Below are positions 63,651 through 64,000 of a DNA stretch of 64,000 nt, piece after piece; positions within the stretch are counted from its first letter, which is position 1; each line of letters opens with the position of its first letter. Both the position numbers and the translations under genes were made by a program. A model generated the notes under the pieces. That model was not told where the DNA came from and made no database searches. It worked only from the letters and a program-made list of their open reading frames with translations. Source of the stretch: Marivirga lumbricoides (GTDB lineage Bacteria > Bacteroidota > Bacteroidia > Cytophagales > Cyclobacteriaceae); contig NZ_BMEC01000011.1 in the NCBI RefSeq assembly GCF_014636295.1, positions 1 through 64,000 on the forward strand, in the 5' to 3' direction.

Positions 63651-64000
63651 TTAATTTTTAATGAATTTCTTAACGGCTTTATCATCTTTCCAAACCCTCT
63701 CCCCTTCAGTTGAAACAAGGTAAAGGTTTAAACGATAATTTATACCTGATTCACCATTCAACTCAAAAGGTTCTGAAAAAAGCTTCCCTTTAAGTAAATA
63801 ATACGGTATAGAGGTATCATCTGACTTGATCAAGTTGAATTGCCTGCTATCTTTTAGCAAACCTGCAAAGATGCTTTTTAGTTGATCATTCACCAGCGAT
63901 TCATCAAAATCGTTTGTGAATGACTCTACCAAGACAGTAGGGCGATAATTATTTTTGGAAAGAAATTCTTTAAGCCATTCGGATTTAAGCATTTTACTGT
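63651..64000 (-). CDS. LpoB-like penicillin-binding-protein activator (partial)
   Basis: The frame is open to the right edge, so the N-terminus is missing; an internal ATG at 63992 exists. The visible part has W-x-x-x-F (SEWLKEFLSKNNYRPTVLVE) and a central helix (DQLKSIFAGLLKDSRQFNLI), then YYLLKGKLFSEPFELNG and YRLNLYLVSTEGERVWKDD. This is the layout of the LpoB family of outer-membrane activators of class A penicillin-binding proteins. The signal peptide should lie beyond the window. Confidence 0.62.
   Translation of the reverse strand, partial: SKMLKSEWLKEFLSKNNYRPTVLVESFTNDFDESLVNDQLKSIFAGLLKDSRQFNLIKSDDTSIPYYLLKGKLFSEPFELNGESGINYRLNLYLVSTEGERVWKDDKAVKKFIKN

Overview
The window looks like chromosomal DNA from a gliding marine-type member of the Bacteroidota, most likely order Cytophagales; the genus is not certain. 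The evidence is a giant PKD-repeat protein with a type B type IX secretion (T9SS) C-terminal domain next to a PorP/SprF-family partner, an exosortase F (XrtF) locus, tandem NeuD/PglD-like acetyltransferases, AT-rich intergenic DNA, starts without clear Shine-Dalgarno sequences, and several promoters of the Bacteroidota form TAnnTTTG. I see no rRNA, tRNA, CRISPR array or intact insertion sequence.

Layout. 1-123 is the 3' end of a probable transposase. 0.3-1.4 kb: hbd and a DUF3820 gene. 1.4-3.6 kb (minus): two acetyltransferases, xrtF and the XrtF-associated protein, all overlapping. 3.7-7.7 kb (minus): an MscS channel and a 992-residue AAA-like protein with a degenerate Walker A. 8.0-12.6 kb (plus): ABC-F ATPase, NAPE-PLD-like hydrolase, truC, yciH, DUF2062. 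12.6-13.2 kb: a non-coding repeat cluster. 13.2-16.3 kb: universal stress protein, nucleoside transporter, rsmE. 16.5-17.4 kb: a two-repeat lipoprotein gene split by an in-frame stop. 18.0-26.1 kb: the T9SS adhesin and its SprF partner. 26.1-27.6 kb: three tandem copies of a roughly 0.5-kb non-coding repeat. 27.6-29.0 kb: an orphan RHS C-terminal cassette with a likely immunity gene. 29.0-31.5 kb: an osmolyte-type ABC transporter whose fused binding domain has its two lobes in swapped order. 31.7-34.7 kb: cyclophilin and a SiaC-KAP NTPase fusion. 34.6-42.7 kb: YkgJ, CvfB, M28 peptidase-HflK-HflC, a deaminase, an FAD oxidoreductase and a lipoprotein. 43.2-44.1 kb: a phage-like repressor, a symmetrical divergent promoter with two palindromic operators, and a broken partner gene. 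44.4-48.8 kb: Lrp regulator, Tat-exported aminotransferase, AEC permease, redoxin. 49.1-52.6 kb: an NRAMP-like transporter with pxpABC (5-oxoprolinase). 52.6-64.0 kb: msrA, a TPR protein, gyrA, envelope proteins including a BIG2-DM13 lipoprotein, an iron alcohol dehydrogenase, an ArsC-like protein and an LpoB-like gene running off the right edge.

The most unusual items are the SiaC-KAP fusion (32353-34653), the lobe-swapped binding domain (29025-30602), the mirror-symmetrical promoter/operator (43800-43895), the split duplicated lipoprotein (16543-17415) and the 0.5-kb repeat array beside the RHS cassette (26145-27555). All identifications come from reading the sequence and recognising motifs; no database search was run.
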